From: Yersinia canariae
GTDB taxonomy: Bacteria > Pseudomonadota > Gammaproteobacteria > Enterobacterales > Enterobacteriaceae
Reading direction: 5' to 3'
Length of the DNA stretch: 64,000 nt
NCBI RefSeq assembly: GCF_009831415.1
Contig: NZ_CP043727.1
Span: 4,092,001-4,156,000 of the forward strand
The notes below the pieces were generated by a model that saw only the letters and a program-made list of their open reading frames with translations, had not been told where the DNA came from and searched no databases. Positions 31,142 to 41,758 of the stretch are shown here, one piece after another. The position numbers and the translations under genes were made by a program. The first letter of the stretch is position 1; each line of letters opens with the position of its first letter.

Positions 31142-31833
31142 ATGGAATGAATGGAATTGACCAGCCAAATTAAAGGCTGTTGTCACCACCTCGATGATTA
31201 TTGCTCGATTAGGTGACTTCGGTATTAGATCCACGGTCTACGTTAATCATAAAGGCACTGAATTAATAAAACTGACGGACTATGCGGGTATCTGGAGAAT
31301 TGCGCTTACACACACACTCGCAACCCATTGTAATACCAGCAAATTTGTAAAATTTATCGGTTCTTCCACAAAACCTCGATACAATCGACTTGTAGGCTTA
31401 GGCAATTTCTTATTGAAATTTCCTACAGAAGTCTGGGCGGCATCTCATTTCATATGTGTCTCATATAAAATATTATCTCCAGCCTTAGCTAGTTGAAAAG
31501 ATACTGTTGCAAAAATCGGATGATAATAAGCCGAAGGTGCGTTTCGGCTAAAAGACTAGTCAGAAGCCCACTCGTACCGAAACGGACGATAAGTATATTT
31601 CTAAACAAAACGATAATACCGTCGGCACGAGTTACCTTATTATAAAAACCATTTTTGTTGAAACGAATAGGAAAGTACTGATCTCTAGGTTAAATATCTG
31701 AATAACGTGATTATATATGAACACTATAAACTGAAGGTAATTTACGTTATCAGCCTCTAAAGCCTTTTAGGAAAATAATATTTCTCTCCTGCTCGGCTAT
31801 TTATATATATTTTCAGAGTGAGAATTAAATATA
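31142..31833. other. Long AT-rich non-coding region upstream of the second autotransporter
   Basis: About 690 bp with no credible gene; a 100-codon ORF at 31194-31496 lacks any recognisable feature. It holds a hairpin AGCCGAA-GGTGCGT-TTCGGCT near 31530 and becomes very AT-rich towards the autotransporter start. Such composition suggests foreign origin and nucleoid-protein silencing. Confidence 0.5.
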
Positions 31834-34611
31834 ATGCTTACATTAAAATTAAATAACATCACGCTGTCATTATTATTAATCAGCCTAAGCTCATCGACTT
31901 TAGCCGGAACGTGGAATGGTTCAATCTCTGATAATTGGTTTGAGGGTAATAACTGGTTGCCAAATACGATACCAGACACCACCAATTCGCCGATAATTAA
32001 TAATGGTTCGGTAAGTCTTAGTAATGGCACATCCATTATTACTCAGCTTCAACTGGCACCCGCCTTCAATAATAATGCTCAATTAACCATTTCAGATAAT
32101 GGTCATCTAACGATGGTCGGTACTAATGTTATTGCTGTCGGTGGCGCAAGTGGAACTAATGGCAGTGGCAAAATAGTGGTGACTGGCGATAATGCATCAT
32201 TAACTATGGCTAATACATCTCTTTATGTTGGACTATACGGCTACGGTGAGTTACAGATTATCGACGGCGGTAAAATGTATATGCAAAATGCCAGTCGAGG
32301 ATTAGTTTTAGCTGACCATCTCAGCGCCACCGGTATTGCTGAAGTCGACGGTCAGGGCTCATTGATCGATATAGCGGGTAATCTTACCGTCGGCGGTGAT
32401 GGCAAAGGCTATCTGAATATTACCAATGGTGGCACCGTAAATGCTCATAGTTCATATAATGATTACAGTTTACTGATTGGCGGATATAACGGTGATAACC
32501 GTGGCGGTGGAGTGGTGGTGGTCGACGGCATTGGCTCGACCTTGAATATTACTGGTGATGTTTATATTGGTAATACCGCATCAGGCAAAATGTCAGTGTC
32601 TAACGGCGCTAAAGTTAATGTACTGAGTACCGCATCTTCTTATCTGGCTGATCAGCAAAATGATGTGGAAAATAGTGTGCTAGTGACCGGGCAAGGTTCA
32701 GAATGGAATGCCGGTGAAAATTTATTTATTGGCCGGGGCAACGCTAGCGGAGCATTAACCATTAATGACGGTGGTAAAGTTTCTGTCGGTCAGGCGATTG
32801 GTGTGGGCTATGGAGATTATAATTCTAGTCTGGCAAGTACCGGCACAAACGTTATTAATATTGGTGGTACTGAAATCAGTGCGCCTCATGCCGCAGGTTT
32901 TCTTGATGCTCCGGCTATTCAGCTGTTCACCGCGGATAAAAGTATTCTTAACCTGAACCATACAGATAACACCGGCGACTATATATTGGCTGCGGTAATT
33001 GACGGTAATGGCACGATTAACCAGTTGGCAGGTACCACCACATTGACCAGTGATAGTCGTGACTTTGCCGGTAAAACTGAGATTTCTGGTGGTCGTCTGA
33101 TTGTGAATAATGTATTAGGCGGCCAGGTTAATATTGCCGAGTTAGGTATGTTGGGTGGTGGCGGTATAATTAACGGCAATGTTGAAAATGCCGGATTAAT
33201 CGCGCCGGGTATTTTATCGTCATCGAATGTCGCCCCCTCGACTCGCGTAGGTTCGGGATTCAGCACTTTAACCATTAATGGCGATTACACGAGTAACAAC
33301 GGTAAGTTAATGCTCAACAGCCATCTGTACGATGATAACTCTCCTACCGATAAACTGGTGATTAACGGCAATACGAGCGGCAATACGCATGTATGGGTAG
33401 ATAACCTCGGTGGCAGCGGTGCACAAACCCTAAACGGCATTGAACTTATCCAAGTGAACGGCTTGTCTGACGGCGAGTTTGTCAAAAGTGGCCGTATCGT
33501 GGCGGGGGCGTATGACTATTCTCTGGTTCGTGGTGTAGGGCAAAATGCCACTAACTGGTATCTGACCAGCTTGAGTAATTTGCCGGTTGACCCAGAGAAT
33601 CCGGTTGATCCAGAAAATCCGGTCAATCCAGGTGAAGAAACCAAACGTCCTGAAGCGGGAAGTTACACGGCTAACCTCGCGGCAGCTAACACCATGTTTG
33701 TCACCCGTCTGCACGATCGTTTAGGGGAAACTCAATATATCGACGCACTGACCGGCGAGCAGAAAGTGACCAGCATGTGGTTGCGAAATGAAGGCGGACA
33801 CAACCGCTCACGTGATACCAGCGGGCAGTTGAAGACCCAAAGTAACCGCTATGTCATGCAACTGGGCGGCGATATCGCGCAGTGGAGCAATAATGACCTG
33901 AATCGCCTACATTTAGGGGTTATGGCCGGTTACGGTAACAGCAAGAGCAATACGCGCTCGACATCTGGTTACCAGTCAGACGGTTCTGTTGATGGCTACA
34001 CCGCCGGTGTGTACAGCACCTGGTATGCCAACGATGAAGACAAATCCGGATTGTATGTCGACGGTTGGGCGCAATACAGCTGGTTCAACAACACCGTGAA
34101 GGGCGAAGGTCTGGCGACGGAAGAGTACAAATCGAAAGGGATAACCGCTTCGGTCGAGAGTGGCTACACCTTCAAAATCGGTGAAAACAAAGCGAAGAAC
34201 GAAAGCTACTTTATCCAGCCCAAAGCGCAGATAACCTGGATGGGAGTGAAGGCAGACGAGCACCGTGAAGCCAATGGCACTCAGGTGAGCGGTCAGGGCG
34301 ACGGCAATATTCAGACCCGTCTGGGTGTGCGTTCTTATATGAAAGGTCACCACGAAAGTGATAATGGCAAGGATCGCGAGTTCCAGCCGTTTGTGGAAGC
34401 GAACTGGATCCACAATACCAAAGACTTCGGCACCAATATGAACGCGGTGGATGTAAAGCAGGCCGGCGCGAAAAATATCGGAGAGTTGAAACTGGGTGTT
34501 GAGGGGCAATTGAACAAGCAACTGAATGTCTGGGGCAATGTTGGCCAACAATTGGGCGACAAAGGCTACAGTGACACCGCCGTCATGTTAGGGGTGAAAT
34601 ACAACTTCTAA
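31834..34611 (+). CDS. Autotransporter with beta-helical passenger built of T5SS-type repeats
   Basis: A 925-residue type Va secreted protein. A signal peptide ends near SSSTLAG. The passenger (about 25-580) is Asn/Gly/Thr-rich with repeated units of the form V.G.GS...GNL.VG..G.G.L.I.NGG.V (for example GSLIDIAGNLTVGGDGKGY and GSTLNITGDVYIGNTASGK), the pattern of the T5SS/PEP-CTERM-associated repeat. A PVDPENP linker (three copies) precedes the barrel, which starts EAGSYTANLAAANTMF and ends VKYNF. The barrel is related to that of the protein at 5274, but the passengers are not. A surface adhesin or biofilm role is probable from the family. No close named homologue is recognised. Confidence 0.9.
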   Translation: MLTLKLNNITLSLLLISLSSSTLAGTWNGSISDNWFEGNNWLPNTIPDTTNSPIINNGSVSLSNGTSIITQLQLAPAFNNNAQLTISDNGHLTMVGTNVIAVGGASGTNGSGKIVVTGDNASLTMANTSLYVGLYGYGELQIIDGGKMYMQNASRGLVLADHLSATGIAEVDGQGSLIDIAGNLTVGGDGKGYLNITNGGTVNAHSSYNDYSLLIGGYNGDNRGGGVVVVDGIGSTLNITGDVYIGNTASGKMSVSNGAKVNVLSTASSYLADQQNDVENSVLVTGQGSEWNAGENLFIGRGNASGALTINDGGKVSVGQAIGVGYGDYNSSLASTGTNVINIGGTEISAPHAAGFLDAPAIQLFTADKSILNLNHTDNTGDYILAAVIDGNGTINQLAGTTTLTSDSRDFAGKTEISGGRLIVNNVLGGQVNIAELGMLGGGGIINGNVENAGLIAPGILSSSNVAPSTRVGSGFSTLTINGDYTSNNGKLMLNSHLYDDNSPTDKLVINGNTSGNTHVWVDNLGGSGAQTLNGIELIQVNGLSDGEFVKSGRIVAGAYDYSLVRGVGQNATNWYLTSLSNLPVDPENPVDPENPVNPGEETKRPEAGSYTANLAAANTMFVTRLHDRLGETQYIDALTGEQKVTSMWLRNEGGHNRSRDTSGQLKTQSNRYVMQLGGDIAQWSNNDLNRLHLGVMAGYGNSKSNTRSTSGYQSDGSVDGYTAGVYSTWYANDEDKSGLYVDGWAQYSWFNNTVKGEGLATEEYKSKGITASVESGYTFKIGENKAKNESYFIQPKAQITWMGVKADEHREANGTQVSGQGDGNIQTRLGVRSYMKGHHESDNGKDREFQPFVEANWIHNTKDFGTNMNAVDVKQAGAKNIGELKLGVEGQLNKQLNVWGNVGQQLGDKGYSDTAVMLGVKYNF

Positions 34612-34638
34612 TTCTGACTAAAAATCACAAATAAACAG

Positions 34639-34670
34639 ACCGGGCAATTAAGCCCGGTTTTGTCTTTTTG
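34639..34670 (+). terminator. Terminator after the second autotransporter
   Basis: ACCGGGC, loop AATTAA, GCCCGG, then TTTTGTCTTTTT, 27 bp after the stop codon. Confidence 0.87.
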
Positions 34671-34674
34671 CGCT

Positions 34675-34918
34675 TCAATAAAACAACCCGAGCTTCCCAG
34701 ACGCTTCGCTAGCCTCAAATTTGGTTCTATGGGCTTCTCCATAGATTTCAGTTTGAACTTCTAGTGAATAATCATCAATGTCACTTGGCGTTAACTGTCT
34801 CAGCACAAGCTAAAGAGGACTTAAAAAAGCGGTTATCCGATAAACAGAAGTTGAGGTAGAAAATACCGTTGCGGCGAAGCGTATAAGGAAGAGTACAAAA
34901 GTTGGTGTATCCCATCAT
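34675..34918 (-). pseudogene. Frameshifted 5' fragment of a tyrosine-recombinase (integrase) gene
   Basis: From ATG 34918 the minus strand reads MMGYTNFCTLPYTLRRNGIF, then YLNFCLSDNRFF, and stops at 34781. A second frame overlapping its end continues LVLRQLTPSDIDDYSLEV, then QTEIYGEAHRTKFEASEA, and stops at 34675. The RRNGxFYLNFxLxDxRFF pattern is typical of the N-terminal part of phage-type integrases. The catalytic domain is absent. The fragment begins 58 bp from the 3' end of rnpB on the same strand, the usual place for an integrase beside its attachment site. Confidence 0.5.
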
Positions 34919-34975
34919 GTATCCCACTTAACGTGAAATGCAGACGGAACACACCAACTCATTGTTTTTAAAGAG

Positions 34976-35354
<379 letters not shown>

Positions 35355-35361
35355 GCGGCGG

Positions 35362-35390
35362 ATTATAATGGCATTATGATTGAATGTCAT
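35362..35390 (-). promoter_or_regulatory. rnpB promoter
   Basis: On the minus strand: ATGACA (-35, 35390-35385), 17-bp spacer, TATAAT (-10, 35367-35362), and the predicted RNA start 7-8 bases downstream. It overlaps the last codons and stop of rsmI (35374). A near-consensus sigma-70 promoter, as expected for a stable RNA. Confidence 0.8.
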
Positions 35391-36273
35391 CTTCCTGTTG
35401 CACTTGAACATCATCTAGCTGTTCAAGTGCGTGCTTATAAAGCGCATTCTTCTTTACGCCATGAATTTCAGCAGCCAGAGCCGCCGCTTTTTTCAGTGGT
35501 AACTCTTTTTGCAACAACGCTAAAGTGCGCAAGGCCGCAGCAGGTATTGCATCATCGGCTTGTACTTTATGCCCTTCGACAATCAAGACCATTTCACCAC
35601 GGCGGCGGGTTTCTACTTCCTGAACCCAAGCCAATAACTCGCCAACGGGCGCGCCGTGGATGGACTCCCACGTTTTGGTCAACTCTCTGGCCAGTACCAC
35701 ATAGCGTTGTGGGCCAAGTACGGTTACCATGTCCTGTAAACTTTCCAACAAGCGATGGGTTGATTCGTAGAAGATCAGTGTTCGAGGTTCCTCAATCAGC
35801 GCTTGCAGAGTATCCTTACGTCCTTTGGTTTTCGCTGGCAGGAAGCCTTCGTAGCAAAAACGATCTGAGGCAATACCGGCGGCTGAAAGTGCTGTAATCG
35901 CCGCACACGCACCCGGTAATGGCACGACGCGGATGCCAGCTTCACGGCAGCGGCGCACTAAATGGTAGCCCGGATCGTTGATAAGTGGCGTACCTGCATC
36001 TGAAACCAGCGCAATACTCTGGCCCTCTTGCAGTTTTGCCAGTAAATGATCGGCTTTTTGTTGTTCGTTATGGTCATGAAGTGCAAACAGGCGGGCGTTG
36101 ATCGCGAAATGCTGTAACAGCAACCCTGTATGACGTGTATCTTCTGCCGCAATCAAATCAACGCTTTTCAGTACCTCTAACGCCCGGTGGGTAATATCCC
36201 CTAAATTACCGATTGGGGTAGGTACCACATAAAGTGTAGATGCAGAAATCACTGCTCGATCGTGTTGATTCAT
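35374..36273 (-). CDS. rsmI: 16S rRNA (cytidine-1402-2'-O)-methyltransferase
   Basis: Methylates the 2'-O of C1402 in 16S rRNA with S-adenosylmethionine. It has 299 residues of the tetrapyrrole-methylase fold: [20 protein letters not shown] at the start, [14 protein letters not shown], the SAM loop [15 protein letters not shown] and [16 protein letters not shown]. The C-terminal RsmI HTH-like tail follows. Divergent from lpoA. The rnpB promoter overlaps its 3' end. Confidence 0.96.
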   Translation of the reverse strand: MNQHDRAVISASTLYVVPTPIGNLGDITHRALEVLKSVDLIAAEDTRHTGLLLQHFAINARLFALHDHNEQQKADHLLAKLQEGQSIALVSDAGTPLINDPGYHLVRRCREAGIRVVPLPGACAAITALSAAGIASDRFCYEGFLPAKTKGRKDTLQALIEEPRTLIFYESTHRLLESLQDMVTVLGPQRYVVLARELTKTWESIHGAPVGELLAWVQEVETRRRGEMVLIVEGHKVQADDAIPAAALRTLALLQKELPLKKAAALAAEIHGVKKNALYKHALEQLDDVQVQQEDDIQS

Positions 36274-36335
36274 TGTTTCATCCGAATTACCGATTTAATA
36301 TTGAGCATCTTGAAAAAAACATCACTGGATACAGT

Positions 36336-38315
36336 ATGCTTTCCTCAACATTCGTTCGTTCCAAAGCAGGGTTTGTCCCTGTTGTCCTGGCTGCGTTGAT
36401 ACTGGCAGCTTGTTCAGGCAGAGCACCACAGACGCCACCGCCCGTCAATATACAGGACGAAGCAAGCGCTAACTCTGACTATTATCTGCAACAGTTGCAA
36501 CAGAGCAGTGATGATAACAAGGCTGACTGGCAATTACTTGCCATTCGTGCCCTGTTACGCGAAGGGAAAGCCCCTCAGGCAGCAGAACAGCTTGGTACTT
36601 TGCCTGCTAATCTGAGTGACGCACAGCGCCAGGAACAGCAATTACTGACTGCAGAACTGTTGGTTGCCCAGAAAAACAATCCTGCGGCTGCCGACATTCT
36701 TGGCAAGCTGGATGCAACACAACTCTCAGCAAATCAACAAGTTCGCTTCTATCAAGCACAAATCGCTGCCAATCAGGGTAAAGCTACCTTGCCACTGGTG
36801 CGCGCATTCATTGCTCAAGAACCCCTGCTAAAAGACAAAGCGCATCAAGATAATATTGATGGCACCTGGCAAGCACTGGCGCAGCTCACACCACAAGAAT
36901 TGAATAACATTGTGATTAACGCCGACGAAAACGTGCTGCAAGGCTGGCTGGATTTACTGCATGTTTATCAGGATAACAAGCAAGATCCTGACATGCTGAA
37001 AGCTGCTATTAAAGATTGGCAAAACCGTTACCCACAAAATCCGGCGGCGAAAAATCTGCCAGCGGCATTAACGCAAATCAGTAATTTCAGCCAGGCTTCT
37101 ACGGCGAAAATTGCGTTGTTACTGCCATTAAGTGGCCCGGCACAAGTCTTTGCCGATGCTATCCAACAAGGTTTTACTGCCGCCCAGAATGGCTTGCCAG
37201 TCAACGCCCCTGCGCCTGTAACACCAGATGCAACAGCGGCAAGTACGCCAACAGATGTTGCCACTGCGGCTCCTGTTGCGGATGTCGCCACACCAGCGCC
37301 AGTAGCAGCCCCGGTTGCCACCAGCAATGCCCAAGTAAAAATCTACGACACCACCACTCAGCCGGTTGCTGCCCTATTGGCACAAGCCCAGCAAGATGGC
37401 GCCACACTAGTGGTGGGGCCGTTGCTGAAACCGGAAGTTGAGCAACTGAGTGCGACACCGAGCACACTTAATATTCTGGCGTTGAATCAGCCAGAAGTCA
37501 GCACCAACAGCCCGAATATCTGTTACTTTGCCCTGTCTCCAGAAGATGAAGCCCGCGATGCTGCGCATCATTTATGGAGTCAGGAAAAGAGAATGCCGCT
37601 GTTACTGACCCCTCGTGGTGCCTTTGGTGATCGCGTCGCCAAAGCTTTTGCAGAAGAGTGGCAGAAACAAGGCGGACAGACGGTATTACAGCAAAACTTC
37701 GGCTCCACGGCTGAACTGAAACAAGCTATTAACAGTGGCGCAGGCATCCGCCTAACTGGCCAGCCGGTTAGTGTTTCAAGCGCACCGGCTGCGGCACCCG
37801 CATCTGTGACTATTGCTGGCCTGACTATCCCTGCGCCGCCAGTTGATGCACCGGTCGTCTCAACATCTGCCGGTGGTAACATTGATGCGGTGTATATCAT
37901 TGCAACCCCTGCTGAGCTGACACTGATTAAGCCAATGATTGATATGGCGACCAGTACTCGCAGCAAACCTGCGCTGTTTGCCAGCTCACGCAGCTATCAG
38001 GCAGGTGCAGGACCGGACTACCGCCTGGAGATGGAAGGCATTCAGTTTAGTGATATCCCATTAATGGCAGGCTCGAACCCTGCATTAATGCAACAAGCAG
38101 CGGCTAAATATTCCAACGATTATTCGCTGGTGCGTTTATACGCCATGGGTATTGATGCATGGACATTATCGAATCATTTTGCTGAAATGCGCCAAATTCC
38201 AGGTTTCCAGGTCAGCGGCACCACCGGTGATTTAACAGCATCAGCCGATTGTGTTATCACCCGTAAATTACCTTGGCTGCAATACCGCCAAGGCATGGTA
38301 GTACCGGCGGCGTAA
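36336..38315 (+). CDS. lpoA: Penicillin-binding-protein 1A activator lipoprotein LpoA
   Basis: An outer-membrane lipoprotein that reaches through peptidoglycan to stimulate PBP1A. It has 659 residues: a signal peptide with lipobox LAAC (lipidated Cys near residue 28), an N-terminal TPR-like helical domain, then a periplasmic-binding-protein-like domain starting near [15 protein letters not shown]. The latter is interrupted by a long Ala/Pro/Thr/Val-rich low-complexity insert around residues 290-330, longer and more repetitive than the folded parts allow. ATG 36336 gives the lipoprotein start; the 32-codon upstream extension to 36240 overlaps rsmI and is rejected. Confidence 0.95.
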   Translation: MLSSTFVRSKAGFVPVVLAALILAACSGRAPQTPPPVNIQDEASANSDYYLQQLQQSSDDNKADWQLLAIRALLREGKAPQAAEQLGTLPANLSDAQRQEQQLLTAELLVAQKNNPAAADILGKLDATQLSANQQVRFYQAQIAANQGKATLPLVRAFIAQEPLLKDKAHQDNIDGTWQALAQLTPQELNNIVINADENVLQGWLDLLHVYQDNKQDPDMLKAAIKDWQNRYPQNPAAKNLPAALTQISNFSQASTAKIALLLPLSGPAQVFADAIQQGFTAAQNGLPVNAPAPVTPDATAASTPTDVATAAPVADVATPAPVAAPVATSNAQVKIYDTTTQPVAALLAQAQQDGATLVVGPLLKPEVEQLSATPSTLNILALNQPEVSTNSPNICYFALSPEDEARDAAHHLWSQEKRMPLLLTPRGAFGDRVAKAFAEEWQKQGGQTVLQQNFGSTAELKQAINSGAGIRLTGQPVSVSSAPAAAPASVTIAGLTIPAPPVDAPVVSTSAGGNIDAVYIIATPAELTLIKPMIDMATSTRSKPALFASSRSYQAGAGPDYRLEMEGIQFSDIPLMAGSNPALMQQAAAKYSNDYSLVRLYAMGIDAWTLSNHFAEMRQIPGFQVSGTTGDLTASADCVITRKLPWLQYRQGMVVPAA

Positions 38316-38356
38316 AATGATTCGGGTGACGCCCCTGCAACTTCAAGGATGAAGGA
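38316..38356. repeat. ERIC-like right-end fragment before yraN
   Basis: GATTCGGGTGACGCCCCTGCAACTTCAAGGATGAAGG resembles the right part of the divergent element at 44168-44278 (GATTCGG... CCCCTACAATTTCAAG... GAAGG). It fills the short lpoA-yraN gap and supplies part of the yraN leader. Confidence 0.4.
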
Positions 38357-38359
38357 AAT

Positions 38360-38713
38360 ATGAACCAAAGGGATACTGGCAAACACTACGAAAACCAAGC
38401 CCGCGTCTATCTCGAACGGGCTGGTTTAGTGTTTAAGGCGGCAAATGTCACCTATCAAAGCGGTGAAATTGACCTTATCATGCGCGACGGAGCAACTTGG
38501 GTATTTGTTGAAGTTCGCTTTCGTCGCAATGCCCTATTCGGTGGCGCTGCTGCCAGCGTCACTTACAGCAAACAACAGCGGCTACTCCGGGCCGCCGCCA
38601 TTTGGCTGGCACAACGAGGGGCTTGCTTTGCCACAACACCGTGCCGTTTTGATGTTTTTGCCATCACCGGTAGTCAGTTAGAATGGCTGCCAAACGCCTT
38701 CAATACGGATTGA
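38360..38713 (+). CDS. yraN: UPF0102 family protein YraN
   Basis: A 117-residue protein with a restriction-endonuclease-like fold. The family core [17 protein letters not shown], the acidic/catalytic-looking [21 protein letters not shown] (Asp, Glu-Val-Arg) and CRFDVFAI are present. Its function is unproven; a Holliday-junction-resolvase-like role has been suggested from structure. It lies between lpoA and diaA as in E. coli. Confidence 0.94.
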   Translation: MNQRDTGKHYENQARVYLERAGLVFKAANVTYQSGEIDLIMRDGATWVFVEVRFRRNALFGGAAASVTYSKQQRLLRAAAIWLAQRGACFATTPCRFDVFAITGSQLEWLPNAFNTD

Positions 38714-38767
38714 TGATTTTTCTCCGGTTTATGCCGGCTATTATATTATTAAGTGGGTTAAATCAAC

Positions 38768-39358
38768 GTGCTGGATAGAATCAAAGGTTGCTTTACAGAA
38801 AGTATTCAAACCCAGATTGCCGCGGCTGAGGCACTGCCTGATGCCATATCCCGTGCAGCAATGACATTGGTTCAGTCACTGCTCAACGGCAATAAAATTC
38901 TCTGCTGCGGTAATGGGACTTCTGCGGCTAACGCGCAACACTTTGCGGCCAGCATGATAAACCGTTTTGAAACAGAACGGCCTAGTCTGCCAGCTATTGC
39001 TTTAAATGCTGATAATGTTGTTCTCACCGCTATTGCCAATGACCGTTTGCATGATGAAGTCTATGCCAAACAGGTCCGCGCGCTCGGTCATGCGGGTGAT
39101 GTTTTGCTCGCGATTTCGACTCGTGGTAATAGCCGTGATATTGTGAAAGCGGTCGAAGCGGCAGTCACCCGAGATATGACCATTGTGGCGCTTACTGGGT
39201 ATGATGGTGGTGAACTGGCTGGCCTGTTAGGTCAGCAGGATGTTGAAATCCGCATACCTTCGCACCGTAGCGCTCGGGTTCAAGAATTACACATGCTCAC
39301 AGTGAATTGCTTGTGTGACTTAATTGATAACACTCTTTTTCCTCATCAGGACGATTAA
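38768..39358 (+). CDS. diaA: DnaA initiator-associating protein DiaA
   Basis: Binds DnaA and promotes timely replication initiation at oriC. A 196-residue SIS-domain protein ([36 protein letters not shown]) that is almost identical to the E. coli protein. The start is a GTG at 38768, fixed by that alignment. Confidence 0.97.
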   Translation: MLDRIKGCFTESIQTQIAAAEALPDAISRAAMTLVQSLLNGNKILCCGNGTSAANAQHFAASMINRFETERPSLPAIALNADNVVLTAIANDRLHDEVYAKQVRALGHAGDVLLAISTRGNSRDIVKAVEAAVTRDMTIVALTGYDGGELAGLLGQQDVEIRIPSHRSARVQELHMLTVNCLCDLIDNTLFPHQDD

Positions 39359-39368
39359 AGGAGCACGA

Positions 39369-39944
39369 ATGAAGGTTGGTTATATTTTTGCCATGCTATT
39401 TAGCGCCCTGCTATTACAAGGTTGTGTCGGTGCTGTCGTTGTTGGCAGTGCAGCGGTGGCAACAAAATCTGCCACAGACCCTCGCTCTGTCGGCACTCAG
39501 GTAGACGATGGCACACTTGAGGCCAGAGTCGTCAACGCGCTGAGCAAAGATCAGCAGATAAAAAGCCAAACACGTTTTGTCGTGACTGCTTATCAAGGGA
39601 AAGTTTTGCTGACTGGGCAATCGCCAACGGCTGAACTGTCTAACCGCGCCAAGCAAATTGCGGCCGGTGTTGATGGCGCGACAGAAGTGTATAACGAGAT
39701 GCGTCTGGGTAAACCAATCGATCTGACCACAGCATCAATGGATACCTGGATTACCACCAAAGTGCGGTCACAACTACTGACTGCGGACTCGGTTAAATCC
39801 TCCAATGTGAAAGTGACCACGGAGAATGGCGAAGTATTCCTGTTGGGTCTGGTGACTCAGCAAGAAGGGCAATCAGCCGCTCAGATAGCCAGTCAGGTCA
39901 GTGGCGTCAAGCATGTCACGACCGCGTTTACTCTCGTGAAATAA
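39369..39944 (+). CDS. dolP: Outer-membrane lipoprotein DolP (division and OM stress-associated)
   Basis: A 191-residue lipoprotein with lipobox LLLQGC and two BON domains (roughly residues 45-115 and 120-190; the second contains TTKVRSQLLTADSVKS). It supports outer-membrane integrity and localises to division sites in E. coli by binding anionic phospholipids. The ATG at 39369 starts the signal peptide; the earlier ATG at 39324 is inside diaA. Confidence 0.95.
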   Translation: MKVGYIFAMLFSALLLQGCVGAVVVGSAAVATKSATDPRSVGTQVDDGTLEARVVNALSKDQQIKSQTRFVVTAYQGKVLLTGQSPTAELSNRAKQIAAGVDGATEVYNEMRLGKPIDLTTASMDTWITTKVRSQLLTADSVKSSNVKVTTENGEVFLLGLVTQQEGQSAAQIASQVSGVKHVTTAFTLVK

Positions 39945-39983
39945 ATTTTTTTCACGATAAATAACACGATAAATCAAATTGAT

Positions 39984-40014
39984 ACGGGCCTAGAGCAATC
40001 TAAGCCCGTTTTTT
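39984..40014 (+). terminator. dolP terminator
   Basis: ACGGGC, loop CTAGAGCAATCTAA (which can itself extend the stem), GCCCGT, TTTTT. It lies between convergent dolP and mtgA. Confidence 0.85.
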
Positions 40015-40036
40015 ATCTATCCCTAACCTCAAGCCA

Positions 40037-40762
40037 TTAATCTAATGCGTTTCCCTGCAAAAACTCTTTCCCCCCCAATTGCCGCATCTGGCGTAAAATC
40101 CACTGCTGGCGGGAAATAACATAACCTGATGGCGCATTAACCTTAAAACGCAGCGGATTAGGCAAAACAGCTGCCAATAAGGCCGCTTCTGATGCGCTGA
40201 GTTTACTGGCCGGTTTATTGAAGAAATGACGAGCAGCCGCTTCTACACCAAAAATACCGTTACCAAACTCCGCAATATTCAGATAAACCGTCAGGATACG
40301 CCGCTTAGTCCAGACCAGCTCAATGCCGGCGGTCAATCCGACCTCTAGCCCTTTACGCAGCCAACTACGCCCATCCCACAGGAACAGATTTTTGGCAGTT
40401 TGTTGCGATAAAGTCGACGCACCGCGAATACGGTTTTGATTGCGCTGATTATGGGCTAATGCTGACTCTATAGCGCCGACATCAAAACCCCAATGCTCGG
40501 GGAATTTTTGATCTTCAGCAGCCATTACCGCCAGCGCCATATAAGGCGAAATCTCATCCATCGGCACCCAATCAGAGTGCGCAACGTATGAAAAATCGCC
40601 GGTCAGCCAGGCCCCTAGCTGCCTTTCAATCATGACCATGGAAAACGGAACTGGCAGGAAAGCAAAAATCAAAATACCGGCCAACCACAGAGCAACAATG
40701 CCGATAACGGCCCGTTTTCCCCAATACCAAAGCCAATTTAATCCACGTCGGGCGGAGATCAT
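40037..40762 (-). CDS. mtgA: Monofunctional peptidoglycan glycosyltransferase
   Basis: Polymerises glycan strands from lipid II at the inner-membrane periplasmic face. It has 241 residues: one N-terminal membrane helix ([20 protein letters not shown]) followed by a GT51 domain with the catalytic Glu motif [15 protein letters not shown], the [17 protein letters not shown] motif and [20 protein letters not shown]. Its ATG overlaps the elbB stop by 4 bases. Confidence 0.96.
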   Translation of the reverse strand: MISARRGLNWLWYWGKRAVIGIVALWLAGILIFAFLPVPFSMVMIERQLGAWLTGDFSYVAHSDWVPMDEISPYMALAVMAAEDQKFPEHWGFDVGAIESALAHNQRNQNRIRGASTLSQQTAKNLFLWDGRSWLRKGLEVGLTAGIELVWTKRRILTVYLNIAEFGNGIFGVEAAARHFFNKPASKLSASEAALLAAVLPNPLRFKVNAPSGYVISRQQWILRQMRQLGGKEFLQGNALD

Positions 40763-41412
40763 TCGGTTAAATCCAACACCTTCGTGACCAGCTTATCAAT
40801 TCCTTTTGCTGCTTCAGAAATTGATGTTGCCAGCATGTAGGCCGGTGTTGTGACCACTTTATTTTCAACATCAACCACGACATCATCAGCAGGGCAAATA
40901 ACATGCTCGCCTCCCATAACTTCAATCGCCTCAATGGTATCGGGATCGTTACCAATGGTCAGGCGAACAGGTTGACCTAATAGCTTCGGTAACATAACGG
41001 GAGAAATACACATAAACCCAATTGGTTTGTTCGCCTTATGCATTGATTGAGTTAGCTTATATAAATCTGGATCGATAACGCATTCAGAACCCTTAATAGC
41101 AAAATCACTGAGGTTCTTCGCTGCCCCAAAGCCACCAGGGACAATAAGGGCATCCAAATCCTCTGAATTGGCGACAGAAAGCGGTTTTATTAGGCCACGG
41201 GCAATGCGCGCAGATTCCACTAAAACATTCCGCTGCTCGGTGGATTCTTCACCGGTAAGATGATTAATAACATGGAGTTGCGGCTTATCTGGTGCGAAAA
41301 ATACAACACGTGCTCCAGCACGATCCAACGCCAATATAGTTAAGACAGCCTCATGTATCTCTGTGCCATCGAAAACACCACATCCGCTCAGCACTACGCC
41401 GACTGTTTTCAT
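40759..41412 (-). CDS. elbB: Glyoxalase III-like isoprenoid biosynthesis protein ElbB
   Basis: A 217-residue DJ-1/PfpI-family protein with the nucleophilic-elbow Cys in GFMCISPVM and the [18 protein letters not shown]-terminus. E. coli ElbB has glyoxalase III activity in vitro and was linked to isoprenoid synthesis; the physiological role is uncertain. ATG 41412 has GGAGAGG upstream. Operon with mtgA, as in E. coli. Confidence 0.95.
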   Translation of the reverse strand: MKTVGVVLSGCGVFDGTEIHEAVLTILALDRAGARVVFFAPDKPQLHVINHLTGEESTEQRNVLVESARIARGLIKPLSVANSEDLDALIVPGGFGAAKNLSDFAIKGSECVIDPDLYKLTQSMHKANKPIGFMCISPVMLPKLLGQPVRLTIGNDPDTIEAIEVMGGEHVICPADDVVVDVENKVVTTPAYMLATSISEAAKGIDKLVTKVLDLTE

Positions 41413-41511
41413 CACACCTCTCCTTTTCTCACTCTGTCAATTGCTTAACTCGTTCTAGTGACAAAGACGAATCTCTATCACATATTTTAATGAATCTTGT
41501 AACAAGAGCGC

Positions 41512-41541
41512 TTACATTTGCTATGTTATTGCTTGTATGAT
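41512..41541 (+). promoter_or_regulatory. Predicted arcZ promoter
   Basis: TTACAT, 18-bp spacer, TATGAT, giving a start near 41548. The distance from there to the arcZ terminator, minus the ERIC, is about 115 nt, close to full-length ArcZ of E. coli (121 nt). Location inferred from that arithmetic and the hexamers. Confidence 0.5.
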
Positions 41542-41590
41542 GTATGGACGAATCCTTACAACCTGCGAATCCATTCGAAATCGAAATTAT

Positions 41591-41716
41591 TATGCCCTAA
41601 ATAATTCGAGTTACAGAAAGGCGGCAACTAAGTAAATTCCCAATAACTTACATAAGTAAGTCACTGGGGTGAACGAAGGCAGCCAACATATATGCAACTT
41701 GAAGTACTACGGGTAT
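41591..41716. repeat. ERIC element within arcZ
   Basis: TATGCCCTAAATAATTCGAG at the left, CAACTTGAAGTACTACGGGTAT at the right, with the core CTTACATAAGTAAGTCACTGG and GGTGAACGAAGGCAGCCAAC. It is about 126 bp, full-length, in the same orientation as the transcript and ending 11 bp before the conserved ArcZ seed segment. Confidence 0.93.
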
Positions 41717-41758
41717 CGCAGGTTAACGATTTCCCTGGTGTTGGCGCAGTATTCGCGC

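Noticed and set aside
31194..31496. 100-codon ORF upstream of the second autotransporter
   Set aside because: No ribosome-binding site, no recognisable domain, and composition like the surrounding non-coding DNA.
33976..34551. 191-codon minus-strand ORF opposite the autotransporter barrel
   Set aside because: Open only because of codon bias in the barrel; the barrel is clearly the coding strand.
36240..36335. N-terminal extension of lpoA
   Set aside because: It overlaps the rsmI 5' end and would bury the lipoprotein signal peptide.
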